A DNA stretch of 18,598 bases from Hungatella sp. UBA3402 (lineage in GTDB: Bacteria > Bacillota > Clostridia > Lachnospirales > Lachnospiraceae): positions 1 through 18,598 of the forward strand of contig DEPC01000123.1 of assembly GCA_002358555.1 (NCBI GenBank). The letters are read 5' to 3'. Both the position numbers and the translations under genes were made by a program. Shown here one piece after another: positions 7,444-15,587 of this stretch (its first letter is position 1; every line of letters starts with the position of its first letter). The notes beneath the pieces were generated by a model that saw only the letters and a list, made by a program, of their open reading frames with translations, made no database searches and had not been told where the DNA came from.

Positions 7444-8793
7444 TTATTGCCCTAAAACTGCTGCAACCCCTTCATTCATCTCCGCAATTCCCTCGTCAAT
7501 GGTGCTGCCTTCAGTCATGATATTGTCATGTCCCTCATTAAGAATCGTCTCAATTTCAGAACTCTTTGCATGAACAGGCATTTCTAGATATGTATTTGCA
7601 GTTCTTAAAGCTTCCGCACTTGCATCATCGGTTGGGAAGCCTTCCATACTGGAAATAGCTTCTACCACTGCATCTGTAGTAATAGCAGGAATCGTTCCAG
7701 TCTGTGCAATCAATTCTGCACCTTCTACTCCACATACAAATTTTACAAACTCCCAGGCCAAATCTTTATGAGGTGCAGAGGTAGGAATGGATAGACAGGT
7801 AATCGTCGCCAAAGTAGAACCAGGTTCTACCCCTTGTGCATGAGGATATTTTACAAGTCCCCAGTTGGCAACTTCTGGACCATACTCACCAGTTTTAATC
7901 TTTTCAATCAAAGTTGGGATAAACCAGGACCCCATATTCATCATAGCTACATTTCCTTGTGCAAAGGCACCAGAATAATGTAAGCTGGAGGTTTTAAGTG
8001 TTGCATAATCCTGGCATACTCCATCTTCCTGCTGCTTTAAAATCATCTCATAATAGGGCTTTAAGAATTCATAATTGCCATCTACAATGGAATTCTTTCC
8101 ATCAAGGATACCAAAGAGCTGCACAGCAGAGCGCCATGTATGATAATGTGCACCGTATACTTCCTCTCCAGGGGTAGTGTTGGTTACACTCCTTGCCAGA
8201 GCATCATACTGTTCAAAGCTCATGTCATTGGTAGGATAAGCTACACCTGCATTGTCAAACACATCTTTATTGTAGAACATTACCCAGAAATCGCTTCTAA
8301 ACGGAAGCTCATACAATTTTCCGTCTACTGTAACCTGGTCTGTAATTCCCCCATACTGAGACAAATCGATATTATCTTTTGCAATATAATCATCTAAAGG
8401 TTCCAGAACACTTTTATTTACCAAAGTAGTATATCCTGGCACATCCTTAATTGTAGCAATATCAAAATCAGAACCGCTTCCCGTCAGCTCCGTTGCCAGA
8501 ACTGTCTGATAATCTGCAGAACCCAAATCAACCATCTCAATCTTTATACCTGGATTAGCGGCCTCAAAGGCATCGATTAATGGCTGATAATATACCGTTG
8601 AAGAGATATCCCAAACTGCCCATTTTAATATGGTATCTCCTTCTGCAGTCTGCACCGAAGAAGCAGTGGTCTCCCCTCCTGCATTAGTGCCTGCTGTAGT
8701 TGTCTCGCTGTCCGTGCTTCCTCCCCCACAGCCTGCCAAACTCATGGCTATCATACAGCCTGCCAATGTCAAACTAATCAATCTTTTTTTCAT
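7444..8793 (-). CDS. Extracellular sugar-binding lipoprotein of the CUT1 transporter
   Basis: This is the solute-binding protein that captures the oligosaccharide outside the membrane and passes it to the permeases. The 449-residue product begins MKKRLISLTLAGCMIAMSLA and has a lipobox SLAGC with Cys22 as lipid anchor. A serine/threonine/glycine-rich linker follows (GGGSTDSETTTAGTNAGGET). The mature part shows family 1 signatures such as LKWAVWDISSTVYYQPLIDA, FDIATIKDVPGYTTL, ELPFRSDFWVMFYNKDVFDN and GAFAQGNVAMMNMGSWF. The reading frame is open to 8898, but AGGAGG lies 7 nt before the ATG at 8793 (4 nt before an adjacent ATG at 8796), and only these starts give a signal peptide. First gene of the operon, divergent from the sensor kinase. 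The substrate is inferred from the GH88 and lyase genes. Confidence 0.93.
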   Translation of the reverse strand: MKKRLISLTLAGCMIAMSLAGCGGGSTDSETTTAGTNAGGETTASSVQTAEGDTILKWAVWDISSTVYYQPLIDAFEAANPGIKIEMVDLGSADYQTVLATELTGSGSDFDIATIKDVPGYTTLVNKSVLEPLDDYIAKDNIDLSQYGGITDQVTVDGKLYELPFRSDFWVMFYNKDVFDNAGVAYPTNDMSFEQYDALARSVTNTTPGEEVYGAHYHTWRSAVQLFGILDGKNSIVDGNYEFLKPYYEMILKQQEDGVCQDYATLKTSSLHYSGAFAQGNVAMMNMGSWFIPTLIEKIKTGEYGPEVANWGLVKYPHAQGVEPGSTLATITCLSIPTSAPHKDLAWEFVKFVCGVEGAELIAQTGTIPAITTDAVVEAISSMEGFPTDDASAEALRTANTYLEMPVHAKSSEIETILNEGHDNIMTEGSTIDEGIAEMNEGVAAVLGQ

Positions 8794-8886
8794 CATGTTT
8801 CCTCCTCTTTGCTTGCATATATCTGAAAAATATTCCAAGTTACCAATCACTTTTTCAAATATACTCATCATTTTTGCTATGTATCC

Positions 8887-8892
8887 AGTATA
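8887..8892 (-). promoter_or_regulatory. Candidate -10 element for the transporter operon
   Basis: On the minus strand TATACT lies about 90 nt before the binding-protein start. The hexamer 17 nt upstream (TTCTGC) matches the -35 consensus poorly, as expected of a promoter that needs an activator such as the neighbouring AraC-type regulator. Motif reading only. Confidence 0.3.
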
Positions 8893-8901
8893 TCTCAAAT
8901 C

Positions 8902-8990
8902 ATTTTTTAGCAGAATGGAAAAAATTGCACAAATAATTAACTATTTATTGCTCTTATTTTGTATTTTTTAGTTCCATGTAATTTTTTAAG
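8902..8990. repeat. Three copies of ATTTTTTA(A)G in the divergent control region
   Basis: Direct copies are at 8902-8910, 8963-8971 and 8981-8990 (plus-strand reading). The last two start 18 bp apart, close to two helical turns. All lie upstream of the candidate -10 of the transporter operon, where an AraC-type activator would bind. The region is very A+T-rich, so chance repetition is a real alternative. Confidence 0.3.
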
Positions 8991-9049
8991 AACTTCCAGT
9001 AAATTTTTATTCATTATGCCCCATAACAAAAACCCATGAAACAAGTGTA

Positions 9050-9078
9050 TTGACTTTTTTCAAATAATGTATCATACT
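9050..9078 (+). promoter_or_regulatory. Candidate promoter of the sensor kinase gene
   Basis: TTGACT at 9050-9055 and CATACT at 9073-9078 are separated by 17 bp. If used, the transcript would start near 9085. The in-frame ATG at 9067 would then be outside the message, leaving 9085 (nearly leaderless) or 9124 (after AAAAGGA) as starts. Confidence 0.35.
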
Positions 9079-9084
9079 TTTTCC

Positions 9085-10944
9085 ATGAACATAAAAAATT
9101 TTACAAAAACCATAAAAGGAAAAATGATATCCATTACCATAGGCACTACATTGCTCATTACCTTAATTACGGTAGGAGTATGTTTCTTTGTATTTCAATC
9201 CCTTTTAAGACACAGCCAGATTCAATCAGTGGAATTTGGGCTTCAGTTGGTAGCCAACAATGTTTCTTCTGATATGAAAGACATTATCTATTTTACCAGA
9301 TGGTGCAATTCCAGCAGCGACATCACGAAATATTTGGAAACCTTTCATGACAAAGAGCCTTTGGCCATTGTATCAAGGGATGACAAGACATTCCGCAGCA
9401 TTGCCTTGAGTTCTTCGGACCGATTAAGGGAAGAATACCGCAACACTAACCGATATATTACCAGAGTCATTGTCTCCAACAACACCTCCTCTAATTTTCT
9501 TCAAATACTTCCTACTTCTGGAGATGCTCCTTCTTATAAGGTAGATTCCTTGGCAAAATCAGAGGTGTTCCAGACTCTCCTTGCAAGTCCTGACTTAGTA
9601 TGGGCAGGCATTATCAATGACCCATTTTACCAAAATTTCCAGGATGCTCCTATTATTCCCATTGTCCGCCCTATCTACAACACCTTTGGCACAGATGTGA
9701 TTGGCTGGGTTTATGTGTCTGTATCTGCTGATATTATTATGGACTATTTAAAACCATTTCCATTACCCCAAGACAGTTCTCTTTATCTTACGATAGGTGA
9801 AAAATTCTATTTGGTGCAGGGAACCCATTTTCAGGAGATACAGCCTGACTTTATAGTACTCTCTGAAGAACATATCAAAGATATTGATACCAACACCTTG
9901 GTACAAAAGGTTCGTATGGGCAATGGCAATACGGAAACTCTAATCACTCATTCCTTGGAACAAGACGGCTGGTATCTTCATGAGATTCTGTCGAAAAAAC
10001 AGTTAAACCAGCAGAGGCAGGCCTATCTGCTCATTATTGCTGCCATCTGTGTTGCGATTTTATCTCTTGGATTCTTTATGGTCTATTCTTTAAACCGAAC
10101 CATCAGTCAGCCAGTTGCCAAAATTCGCAAAAAGATTAATGAGATTGCCCTTGGCGATTTTTCCAGAGATGATTCGATTGAATGGGACCATGAGCTTGGC
10201 GATATTGGCAAGGGAATCAACAACTTGTCCTTTAATGTAGTGAATTTGATGGAAAAGCGAATTGATGATGAAAAACAGAAAAAGGATTTGGAGTACCAGA
10301 TTCTTCAAAGCCAGATTAATCCTCATTTTCTATATAATACTTTAAACTCTATCAAATGGATGGCTACCATTCAGGGAGCTTCGGGTATTGCTGAAATGAC
10401 TACTGCTCTTGCCCGCCTTTTAAAGCAAGTGGCGAAAGGCTCTTCTGCCATGATTTCTTTAGAAGAAGAACTAAATCTGGTCAAAGATTATTTTCTGATT
10501 CAACAGTATCGGTATGGAGGGAGCATTTCTATTGAATATAAGATAGAATCTGAGAATTTATATCAATGCCAAATTCATCGGTTTTCCTTACAGCCGATTG
10601 TTGAAAATGCTCTTTTTCATGGCATTGAGCCAAAAGGTTCTGCAGGAAGAATCGTGATAGATGTGGGGCTTAGTATAACAGAGGAACAAAAAAATCTGAA
10701 GATTTCGATTACAGATAATGGGGTAGGAATGTCTCAGGAGAATATTGAAAAGGTGCTTCACCAAAAACCTTCCAAGAAACGGGCTGATTTCTTCCGGCAG
10801 GTAGGTATTGCCAATGTAAATCAGCGAATTCAACATGAATTTGGCCCTGATTATGGAATCTTCATTGACAGCGAGTTGGGAATCTATACTACTATGACTA
10901 TTTTAATCCCTTATATCATACAAGAAAAATCAGATTCTATCTAA
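9085..10944 (+). CDS. YesM-type sensor histidine kinase
   Basis: This membrane kinase senses an extracellular signal and phosphorylates the AraC-type regulator encoded next. From the start at 9085 (619 residues) it has a membrane helix at about 15-38, an extracellular sensor of about 270 residues, and a second helix at about 313-335. A HAMP linker and a His_kinase domain with QINPHFLYNTLNSIKW follow, His414 being the phosphorylated residue. The ATPase domain has the N-box VENALFHGIEPKG (about 506-518) and DNGVGM (about 544-549). The start is uncertain: the frame is open to 9067, no good ribosome site precedes 9067 or 9085, and a weak AAAAGGA precedes the ATG at 9124. I chose 9085 because the basic segment before the first helix (NIKNFTKTIKGK) resembles other YesM-type proteins. 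Pairing with YesN next to a sugar importer implies glycan sensing. Confidence 0.9.
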   Translation: MNIKNFTKTIKGKMISITIGTTLLITLITVGVCFFVFQSLLRHSQIQSVEFGLQLVANNVSSDMKDIIYFTRWCNSSSDITKYLETFHDKEPLAIVSRDDKTFRSIALSSSDRLREEYRNTNRYITRVIVSNNTSSNFLQILPTSGDAPSYKVDSLAKSEVFQTLLASPDLVWAGIINDPFYQNFQDAPIIPIVRPIYNTFGTDVIGWVYVSVSADIIMDYLKPFPLPQDSSLYLTIGEKFYLVQGTHFQEIQPDFIVLSEEHIKDIDTNTLVQKVRMGNGNTETLITHSLEQDGWYLHEILSKKQLNQQRQAYLLIIAAICVAILSLGFFMVYSLNRTISQPVAKIRKKINEIALGDFSRDDSIEWDHELGDIGKGINNLSFNVVNLMEKRIDDEKQKKDLEYQILQSQINPHFLYNTLNSIKWMATIQGASGIAEMTTALARLLKQVAKGSSAMISLEEELNLVKDYFLIQQYRYGGSISIEYKIESENLYQCQIHRFSLQPIVENALFHGIEPKGSAGRIVIDVGLSITEEQKNLKISITDNGVGMSQENIEKVLHQKPSKKRADFFRQVGIANVNQRIQHEFGPDYGIFIDSELGIYTTMTILIPYIIQEKSDSI

Positions 10945-11008
10945 AGATTTATCTGACTGGTATATGGAATCAGTAATGATAAAATTCATTAATAAAAAAG
11001 AAAGAGGC

Positions 11009-11019
11009 GGTGAACCACC
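11009..11019 (+). promoter_or_regulatory. Small hairpin at the ribosome site of the response regulator
   Basis: GGTG at 11009-11012 and CACC at 11016-11019 form a 4-bp stem with a 3-nt loop, ending directly at the ATG. The Shine-Dalgarno element (AGAGG at 11003-11007) is immediately upstream, 12 nt from the start. The hairpin would shorten the effective spacing. Weak evidence. Confidence 0.25.
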
Positions 11020-12624
11020 ATGATAAAATTGTTGATTGCAGATGATGAACCTTTAGTTCAGATTGGAATCAAATCTATGCTCAACTGGGCAGACTACAAT
11101 ATTCAAGTCTGTGGGAGTGCTATGAATGGAGTGGTTGCATTGGAGATGATTGAAGAATACTCTCCAGAGATTGTTATTACTGATATCCGTATGCCTCTTA
11201 TGAATGGTTTAGAATTAGCAAAAATCTGCCGAGAAACCTATGGAAGAATCCCTCTGTTTATTATTTTGACCAGCTATGAAGAATTTGAACTGGCAAGACA
11301 AGCTCTCTCCTATGAGGTAGTAGATTATCTTATCAAATTGGAACTAGATGCTCAGTCTCTGGCCAATTCGATTCAAAAGGTTTTAGGACGTCTTGAGGAG
11401 TTGAGAGCTACAGAAGCTGTCCGAAGCAATGGACGCCCCCTTTTACAGACCTACCTAGACAAATTTTTCCTGCGTCTTCTTCACAACCTTTTTGACAATG
11501 AAGAACAGTTCCATATTCAGGTAAAAGATTTGAATCTAAATTTTAGCCACCAATATTTTGCAACAGCTCACTGTGAAATCCTAGAAGATTCTGTTCAAAA
11601 TATGACCCATGAAAAACTGATGAACCTCTATAACAGCACTATGCAGATGGTAAAAGATATCTTAAACCGCTATCTCCCCTGTGAAGTCATTTCTTTGGAC
11701 TTAAAACATTTTGCTGTTATTTTTCATTTTGATGCCATCAGCAATGTAGAACACCAGAAGATGATGGAAGCTCTCAACAATGCAGGTTCCATGGTACATA
11801 ATTATTTTAATGTCCATGTTACTGTTGGAATTGGTTCGGTGGTGGACTCGCCATTAAAAATCAGTGATTCTTACCAGGATGCCAGGGTAGCCTTTTCTTC
11901 TGCCACTACAGAAGAACCCTACCGAGATTATAATCAGGTAAAACCAGAAGATATCAAAAACTCCTTTAATATTACCTTGTTTAAAAATGACCTAACCAGA
12001 GCCTTTGAGGAATTTGATTCTGGTGTTCTTTTTGATACTTTGACTCAAATGATTGAATTGTTTCGTTCCCATCCCTTGCGTTATCTCCAAGCCATTGATG
12101 GAGCCTGCAATATTTTATACTTAGCTCTGTCTTTACTTCCATCTGGAGAGGAAACCCTCACAGAAATCTTTTCTGATGATGCCGACAATTACCGTTCCAT
12201 CTATCGCATGAGCAATGTGGAACAGGTTGTGGAGTGGATGACCCGTCTGAGGGATGGACTTTGCGATACCTTGCGCTCCAAGCGTGTTTCCTATAAAGAA
12301 CATGTGGTTACGAATATCCAAAAATATATCCAAAATCATATTGAGGAGCGTCTGACTTTAAATGAAGTAGCTGCTGTATTTGGATTGAGTCCCAATTATT
12401 TGAGTGTATTATTTAAAAAGACTTGCAGTGTGGGTTTCTCTGAATATATTACCCAGATGAAGGTAAGCAAGGCAAAATCTATGCTTCTGGAACAGGATTT
12501 AAAAGTATATGAGGTAGCTGACCAACTCGGATTTGAAAGTGCTTTCTATTTCAGCAAAGTATTTAAAAAGGTTATGGGTATGTCTCCTAGAGAATTTGTA
12601 CAGGAAAAGACAGAACATTCATAA
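11020..12624 (+). CDS. YesN-type response regulator with AraC DNA-binding domain
   Basis: This is the DNA-binding partner of the sensor kinase. The 534-residue product starts with a receiver domain: acidic pocket ADDEP at 7-11, phosphorylated Asp55 in IVITDIRMP, Thr84 in IILTSYEEFE, and Lys106 in VDYLIKLELD. The usual proline after that lysine is replaced by leucine, a variant I recall in this subfamily. A long linker region follows (about 130-425) without a recognised catalytic motif. The C-terminal 100 residues are an AraC-type pair of helix-turn-helix motifs (LTLNEVAAVFGLSPNYLSVL then KVYEVADQLGFESAFYFSKV and FKKVMGMSPREF). It lies 75 nt after the kinase gene. Likely targets are the divergent transporter operon and possibly the lyase gene, inferred from position only. 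Confidence 0.93.
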   Translation: MIKLLIADDEPLVQIGIKSMLNWADYNIQVCGSAMNGVVALEMIEEYSPEIVITDIRMPLMNGLELAKICRETYGRIPLFIILTSYEEFELARQALSYEVVDYLIKLELDAQSLANSIQKVLGRLEELRATEAVRSNGRPLLQTYLDKFFLRLLHNLFDNEEQFHIQVKDLNLNFSHQYFATAHCEILEDSVQNMTHEKLMNLYNSTMQMVKDILNRYLPCEVISLDLKHFAVIFHFDAISNVEHQKMMEALNNAGSMVHNYFNVHVTVGIGSVVDSPLKISDSYQDARVAFSSATTEEPYRDYNQVKPEDIKNSFNITLFKNDLTRAFEEFDSGVLFDTLTQMIELFRSHPLRYLQAIDGACNILYLALSLLPSGEETLTEIFSDDADNYRSIYRMSNVEQVVEWMTRLRDGLCDTLRSKRVSYKEHVVTNIQKYIQNHIEERLTLNEVAAVFGLSPNYLSVLFKKTCSVGFSEYITQMKVSKAKSMLLEQDLKVYEVADQLGFESAFYFSKVFKKVMGMSPREFVQEKTEHS

Positions 12625-12645
12625 AGTTTGATTGTATCATATAGC

Positions 12646-12695
12646 TGGGACAAATTTAGTCAACACAAGTTTTTGCGTTTTCTTCATTTGTCCCA
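12646..12695. terminator. Perfect 10-bp inverted repeat between convergent genes
   Basis: TGGGACAAAT at 12646-12655 and ATTTGTCCCA at 12686-12695 are exact reverse complements around a 30-nt T-rich loop. It sits 22 nt after the response-regulator stop and 25 nt after the lyase stop. Its place between convergent genes suggests a shared transcription end. The U-tract is weak on both sides (ATCTTTT after the right arm), so it is not a standard intrinsic terminator. Confidence 0.45.
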
Positions 12696-12719
12696 AATCT
12701 TTTCAAGAACAGAGCCTTG

Positions 12720-14546
12720 CTATCTCCTGAAAAGGATAAGTTGAATCTCATTTCCCCCAAATGTCACCAAAGTACGGAAAATATTATGCTTCCATGTAAT
12801 CTTAAGCCTTGAATCAACAATAGAAATTTCTTCTGTCTGAATCTGGCTTCCTCCTATTATCTGGCAAACAGCTAAATTTCCAATAGACATTTTAAATTCC
12901 TGATTCTTGTTGACAATCTTTGGCTTCTCATAAGTCATCAAAGACAGCACAACATCCTTTGCATCGCTGTCTCCCTCCCAGCGGTCTGTAATATAGATTC
13001 CCTTACCTTTTTCTAGGCAAGCTGTTCTTATGTAAGATATGATATGACATTCAGGATATGCCCCTGCCAAATCCATAGAAATCCAGGATTTTTCATCTCC
13101 AATCTCATATTTTACACAGTTTGCCTGAAATTTTTCTCCGTCCTGCTCCATTATCCCACCAAAAGTAGGGAGATTGTGATACTGGGACTGCATAGTCCAA
13201 ATTTCATATCTCTGGGGTGAAAATGTCTTTTTGGTATAGCTTTCTACTCCCACATCGATAAATAATGGTTTTCCATCCTTATAAATAGTAAAACTTCCAA
13301 CATCATTGTGATTGTGACTGTCAGCATTATCCCCCGCTTTTACTGCTAGGCAGAAATTGCTATCCCTGGCAATAAAAAGTCCTACACTTGGAAAATAGCA
13401 ATCTTTGGTTCTATCATTGAAATTTGACTGTTTTTTTCCATATTCCATCATTTCTTCATGATAAAATGCAGCTTGTACTCGATATAAAAGATTATGCTCC
13501 TCTGGACTTAGCTTCTCTACACATTCTCTGTAATCTGCTGCAGCAAAAGCCATCAATCCCTCATTGCCTGTCCTCTTGCCAAATAAATATTCTCTAACCC
13601 CACATCTGCCTGCCACTGGAGAACAATCTGCAAAATTTACATAATAAGGCCCTGCCACATGAACTTTCTGAATATAAGAAGCTATATTGCGAATCTTTAT
13701 TTCTTCATAAAGGCAAGAAAATGCCCCTTTGCAGACCCAGTTAAGAATTTCCATCGCATTAAACAGGGTCAACCCTGCATGGCGGTAATACTGAGCCCCC
13801 TCGTCGCAACAGCCATCCTCCCCATATTCTTTTAGAAAATAATCCAGGCTTTTACAAGCTTTTTTGATAATTGCCTCCTGCATTTCTTCAGAAAGGTCCC
13901 TTGTAAATGCTGCTATGAGTACATTTTGAGTACACCATGCAGTCCAGTTATTCATAGGAGACTCTCCATCTCCCATCCACCAGAAATGCTCCTTTTGATA
14001 TGGAGAAAATATTCTAGTCTCAAGATTATGGTTCACCAGCTTTGAAATTGTTGGACTAACCATATAAAGTACATCTCTGAGCAAATATTCTGCCATGGCC
14101 AAAACAGCTCCTGTTTCTGCTGCAAACAAATCAATAATGGGTCTAGTTACATCAGGAAGAATATGCTGAGGAGTATCTCTGAAGTAGGTATTATGGGCAG
14201 GGAGCTGCCAAGCTGTCTCCTCACAAATTAAAAACATAATATTGATAATGGAATCCAAAAAGCGTCCTTGATTTTCTGCACACTCTGCCAGCACTAACGC
14301 ATCTAGTGCTATCCTTCTCTCAAACTGTTTATCCTCATAATTACTCCGGTTTCCTGTACGACAAAATTCCATATAATCTGATGCATAGATAGGAGAAAAT
14401 TCATAGTTTAGCCACTTTTCTCCCTCTTTTATCAATGATACCCTATAATTTTCAGGTATCTTCTCCCAAGCTGTTCTATCACAAACAGCAGGATAGGCAT
14501 CAAATAAAGCAGCAGGAACCGCATTTTCTGCAATCTCTTTAAACAT
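12720..14546 (-). CDS. Heparinase II/III-family polysaccharide lyase, cytoplasmic
   Basis: Members break the bond next to a uronic acid by beta-elimination, leaving a 4,5-unsaturated uronyl end. The 608-residue product has an N-terminal (alpha/alpha) toroid (about 60-340) with GDGESPMNNWTAWCTQN at 192-208 and CDEGAQYYRHAG at 247-258. The C-terminal beta-sheet domain has DNADSHNHNDVGSF at 406-419 and SQYHNLPTFGG at 454-464. Asn200, Tyr253/Tyr254 and His411 or His413 are in the places expected for the catalytic Asn, Tyr and His. I cannot assign the CAZy family (PL12, 15 and 21 share this fold) or substrate. There is no signal peptide, so it must act on imported chains. GGAGG lies 5 nt before ATG. 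Its products would suit the GH88 enzyme nearby. Confidence 0.87.
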   Translation of the reverse strand: MFKEIAENAVPAALFDAYPAVCDRTAWEKIPENYRVSLIKEGEKWLNYEFSPIYASDYMEFCRTGNRSNYEDKQFERRIALDALVLAECAENQGRFLDSIINIMFLICEETAWQLPAHNTYFRDTPQHILPDVTRPIIDLFAAETGAVLAMAEYLLRDVLYMVSPTISKLVNHNLETRIFSPYQKEHFWWMGDGESPMNNWTAWCTQNVLIAAFTRDLSEEMQEAIIKKACKSLDYFLKEYGEDGCCDEGAQYYRHAGLTLFNAMEILNWVCKGAFSCLYEEIKIRNIASYIQKVHVAGPYYVNFADCSPVAGRCGVREYLFGKRTGNEGLMAFAAADYRECVEKLSPEEHNLLYRVQAAFYHEEMMEYGKKQSNFNDRTKDCYFPSVGLFIARDSNFCLAVKAGDNADSHNHNDVGSFTIYKDGKPLFIDVGVESYTKKTFSPQRYEIWTMQSQYHNLPTFGGIMEQDGEKFQANCVKYEIGDEKSWISMDLAGAYPECHIISYIRTACLEKGKGIYITDRWEGDSDAKDVVLSLMTYEKPKIVNKNQEFKMSIGNLAVCQIIGGSQIQTEEISIVDSRLKITWKHNIFRTLVTFGGNEIQLILFRR

Positions 14547-14563
14547 AATGGCCTCCGTTTTTC

Positions 14564-14579
14564 ATTGAAATCTTTCAAT
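14564..14579. promoter_or_regulatory. Palindromic operator candidate in the lyase leader
   Basis: ATTGAAA at 14564-14570 and TTTCAAT at 14573-14579 form a perfect 7-bp inverted repeat with a 2-nt centre. It lies about 20-30 nt after the expected lyase transcription start and just before its ribosome site. That position suits a repressor that blocks elongation. The protein that would bind is unknown. Confidence 0.45.
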
Positions 14580-14603
14580 TCTGTAATCCATATGATTCAT
14601 GTA

Positions 14604-14633
14604 ACTATACATCAAAATATTGATTGATGTCAA
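14604..14633 (-). promoter_or_regulatory. Promoter of the lyase gene
   Basis: On the minus strand TTGACA (14628-14633) and TATAGT (14604-14609) are separated by 18 bp, giving a start near 14597. The spacer and the inner edge of the -35 contain an inverted repeat, CATCAA at 14610-14615 and TTGATG at 14624-14629, a further possible operator. Confidence 0.65.
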
Positions 14634-14742
14634 TTAAGTTAGAAATTTTTCTTTTATTATCTACTAAAATAGAGTGTAAAGCCCTTGACTTTTGCCATGG
14701 GGAGCATCAGAGCTAAATAGCCGCCTAATAGTTCTCCTATCA

Positions 14743-14771
14743 TTGACTTTTATTGATATCCAAATTATACT
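14743..14771 (+). promoter_or_regulatory. Promoter of the TRIC-family gene
   Basis: TTGACT (14743-14748) and TATACT (14766-14771) are separated by exactly 17 bp, a near-consensus housekeeping promoter. It predicts a start near 14778 and a 100-nt leader before the ATG at 14878. Confidence 0.7.
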
Positions 14772-14877
14772 AAGGAGTGTTTAAAGTTTGAAAATATGTC
14801 AACGGAATCTGGTAAAAATATAACAGGCTATGACAAAGATTTTTAACCTATATAGTTAATAAAATGAGGTAACAGAT

Positions 14878-15537
14878 ATGGATATTCAATCAGTTATTGT
14901 ATTTGCTATGGAATTGACAGGAACTATTGCATTTGCAGCATCTGGTGCAATGGTTGGCATCCATTGTCAGATGGATGTCTTCGGAGTTACTGTCCTTGGA
15001 GTCATAACTGCTGTAGGAGGCGGAATGACAAGAGATATCATTCTGGGAAATGTTCCAGGAGCTCTTACCAAACCTATCTATGTAATTGTTGCAGTTATCA
15101 CTGCATTACTGGTCTTTTTGGTCCTGTATTTTAAGAAAAACTTGTTGGATGGGAAATTTGGAATTTTATATGATAGAATCATGCTTGCCATGGATTCCAT
15201 AGGACTTGGAATTTTCACAGTGGTGGGAGTAACCACTGGCATTGGAAATGGATATCTAGATAATACATTTCTTTTAACTTTTTTAGGAACATTGACTGGT
15301 GTTGGAGGAGGATTATTGCGCGATATGATGGCAGGAGTGCCTCCCTATATTTTTGTACGCCATATCTATGCCTGTGCCTCTGTGGCAGGAGCTTTAAGTT
15401 GTGTATGGCTTTACCGCAGCTTTGGACAGATTCCAGCATTGGTCATTTCGTCTGTTCTTGTCATATTAATCCGATTTTTGGCTGCTCGATACCACTGGAA
15501 TCTGCCTCATATACAGTTAGAAAGTCGACAAAAGTAA
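14878..15537 (+). CDS. TRIC/YicG-family membrane protein
   Basis: This 219-residue integral membrane protein of about seven helices belongs to the YicG (UPF0126) family, related to trimeric intracellular cation channels. The two-fold internal repeat is clear. Each half carries a glycine-rich kink followed by R-D: AVGGGMTRDIILGNVPGAL at about 45-63, and GVGGGLLRDMMAGVPPYIF at about 141-159. The length fits the family. GAGG lies 8 nt before ATG. The gene has its own promoter and diverges from the lyase gene. Prokaryotic members conduct monovalent cations in vitro, but the physiological role is unsettled. A link to glycan use is not shown by the sequence and may be only proximity. Confidence 0.88.
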   Translation: MDIQSVIVFAMELTGTIAFAASGAMVGIHCQMDVFGVTVLGVITAVGGGMTRDIILGNVPGALTKPIYVIVAVITALLVFLVLYFKKNLLDGKFGILYDRIMLAMDSIGLGIFTVVGVTTGIGNGYLDNTFLLTFLGTLTGVGGGLLRDMMAGVPPYIFVRHIYACASVAGALSCVWLYRSFGQIPALVISSVLVILIRFLAARYHWNLPHIQLESRQK

Positions 15538-15587
15538 AACTCTTTGAATATATTATGGGGTATCCCATTGGGCAGTTTAAATTGAGT

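Larger units (their letters stand above)
14547..14877. other. Divergent control region between lyase and TRIC genes
   Basis: This 331-nt non-coding stretch holds two back-to-back promoters, described separately. It also holds a palindrome in the lyase leader and a short dyad GCTAAATAGC at 14712-14721 between the promoters. I see no RNA gene or riboswitch fold and no credible small open frame. Confidence 0.6.

Noticed and set aside
8797..8898. Longer start for the binding protein at 8898.
   Set aside because: It would place 35 charged residues before the signal peptide and destroy the lipoprotein signal.
14789..14824. Short leader peptide (TTG start after AAGGAG) before the TRIC gene.
   Set aside because: The AAGGAG lies at the predicted transcription start, the peptide is only 11 residues, and nothing in its composition suggests attenuation.
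15555..15568. ATGGG-4-CCCAT hairpin as a terminator between the TRIC and isomerase genes.
   Set aside because: The stem is only 5 bp and no U-run follows on either strand.
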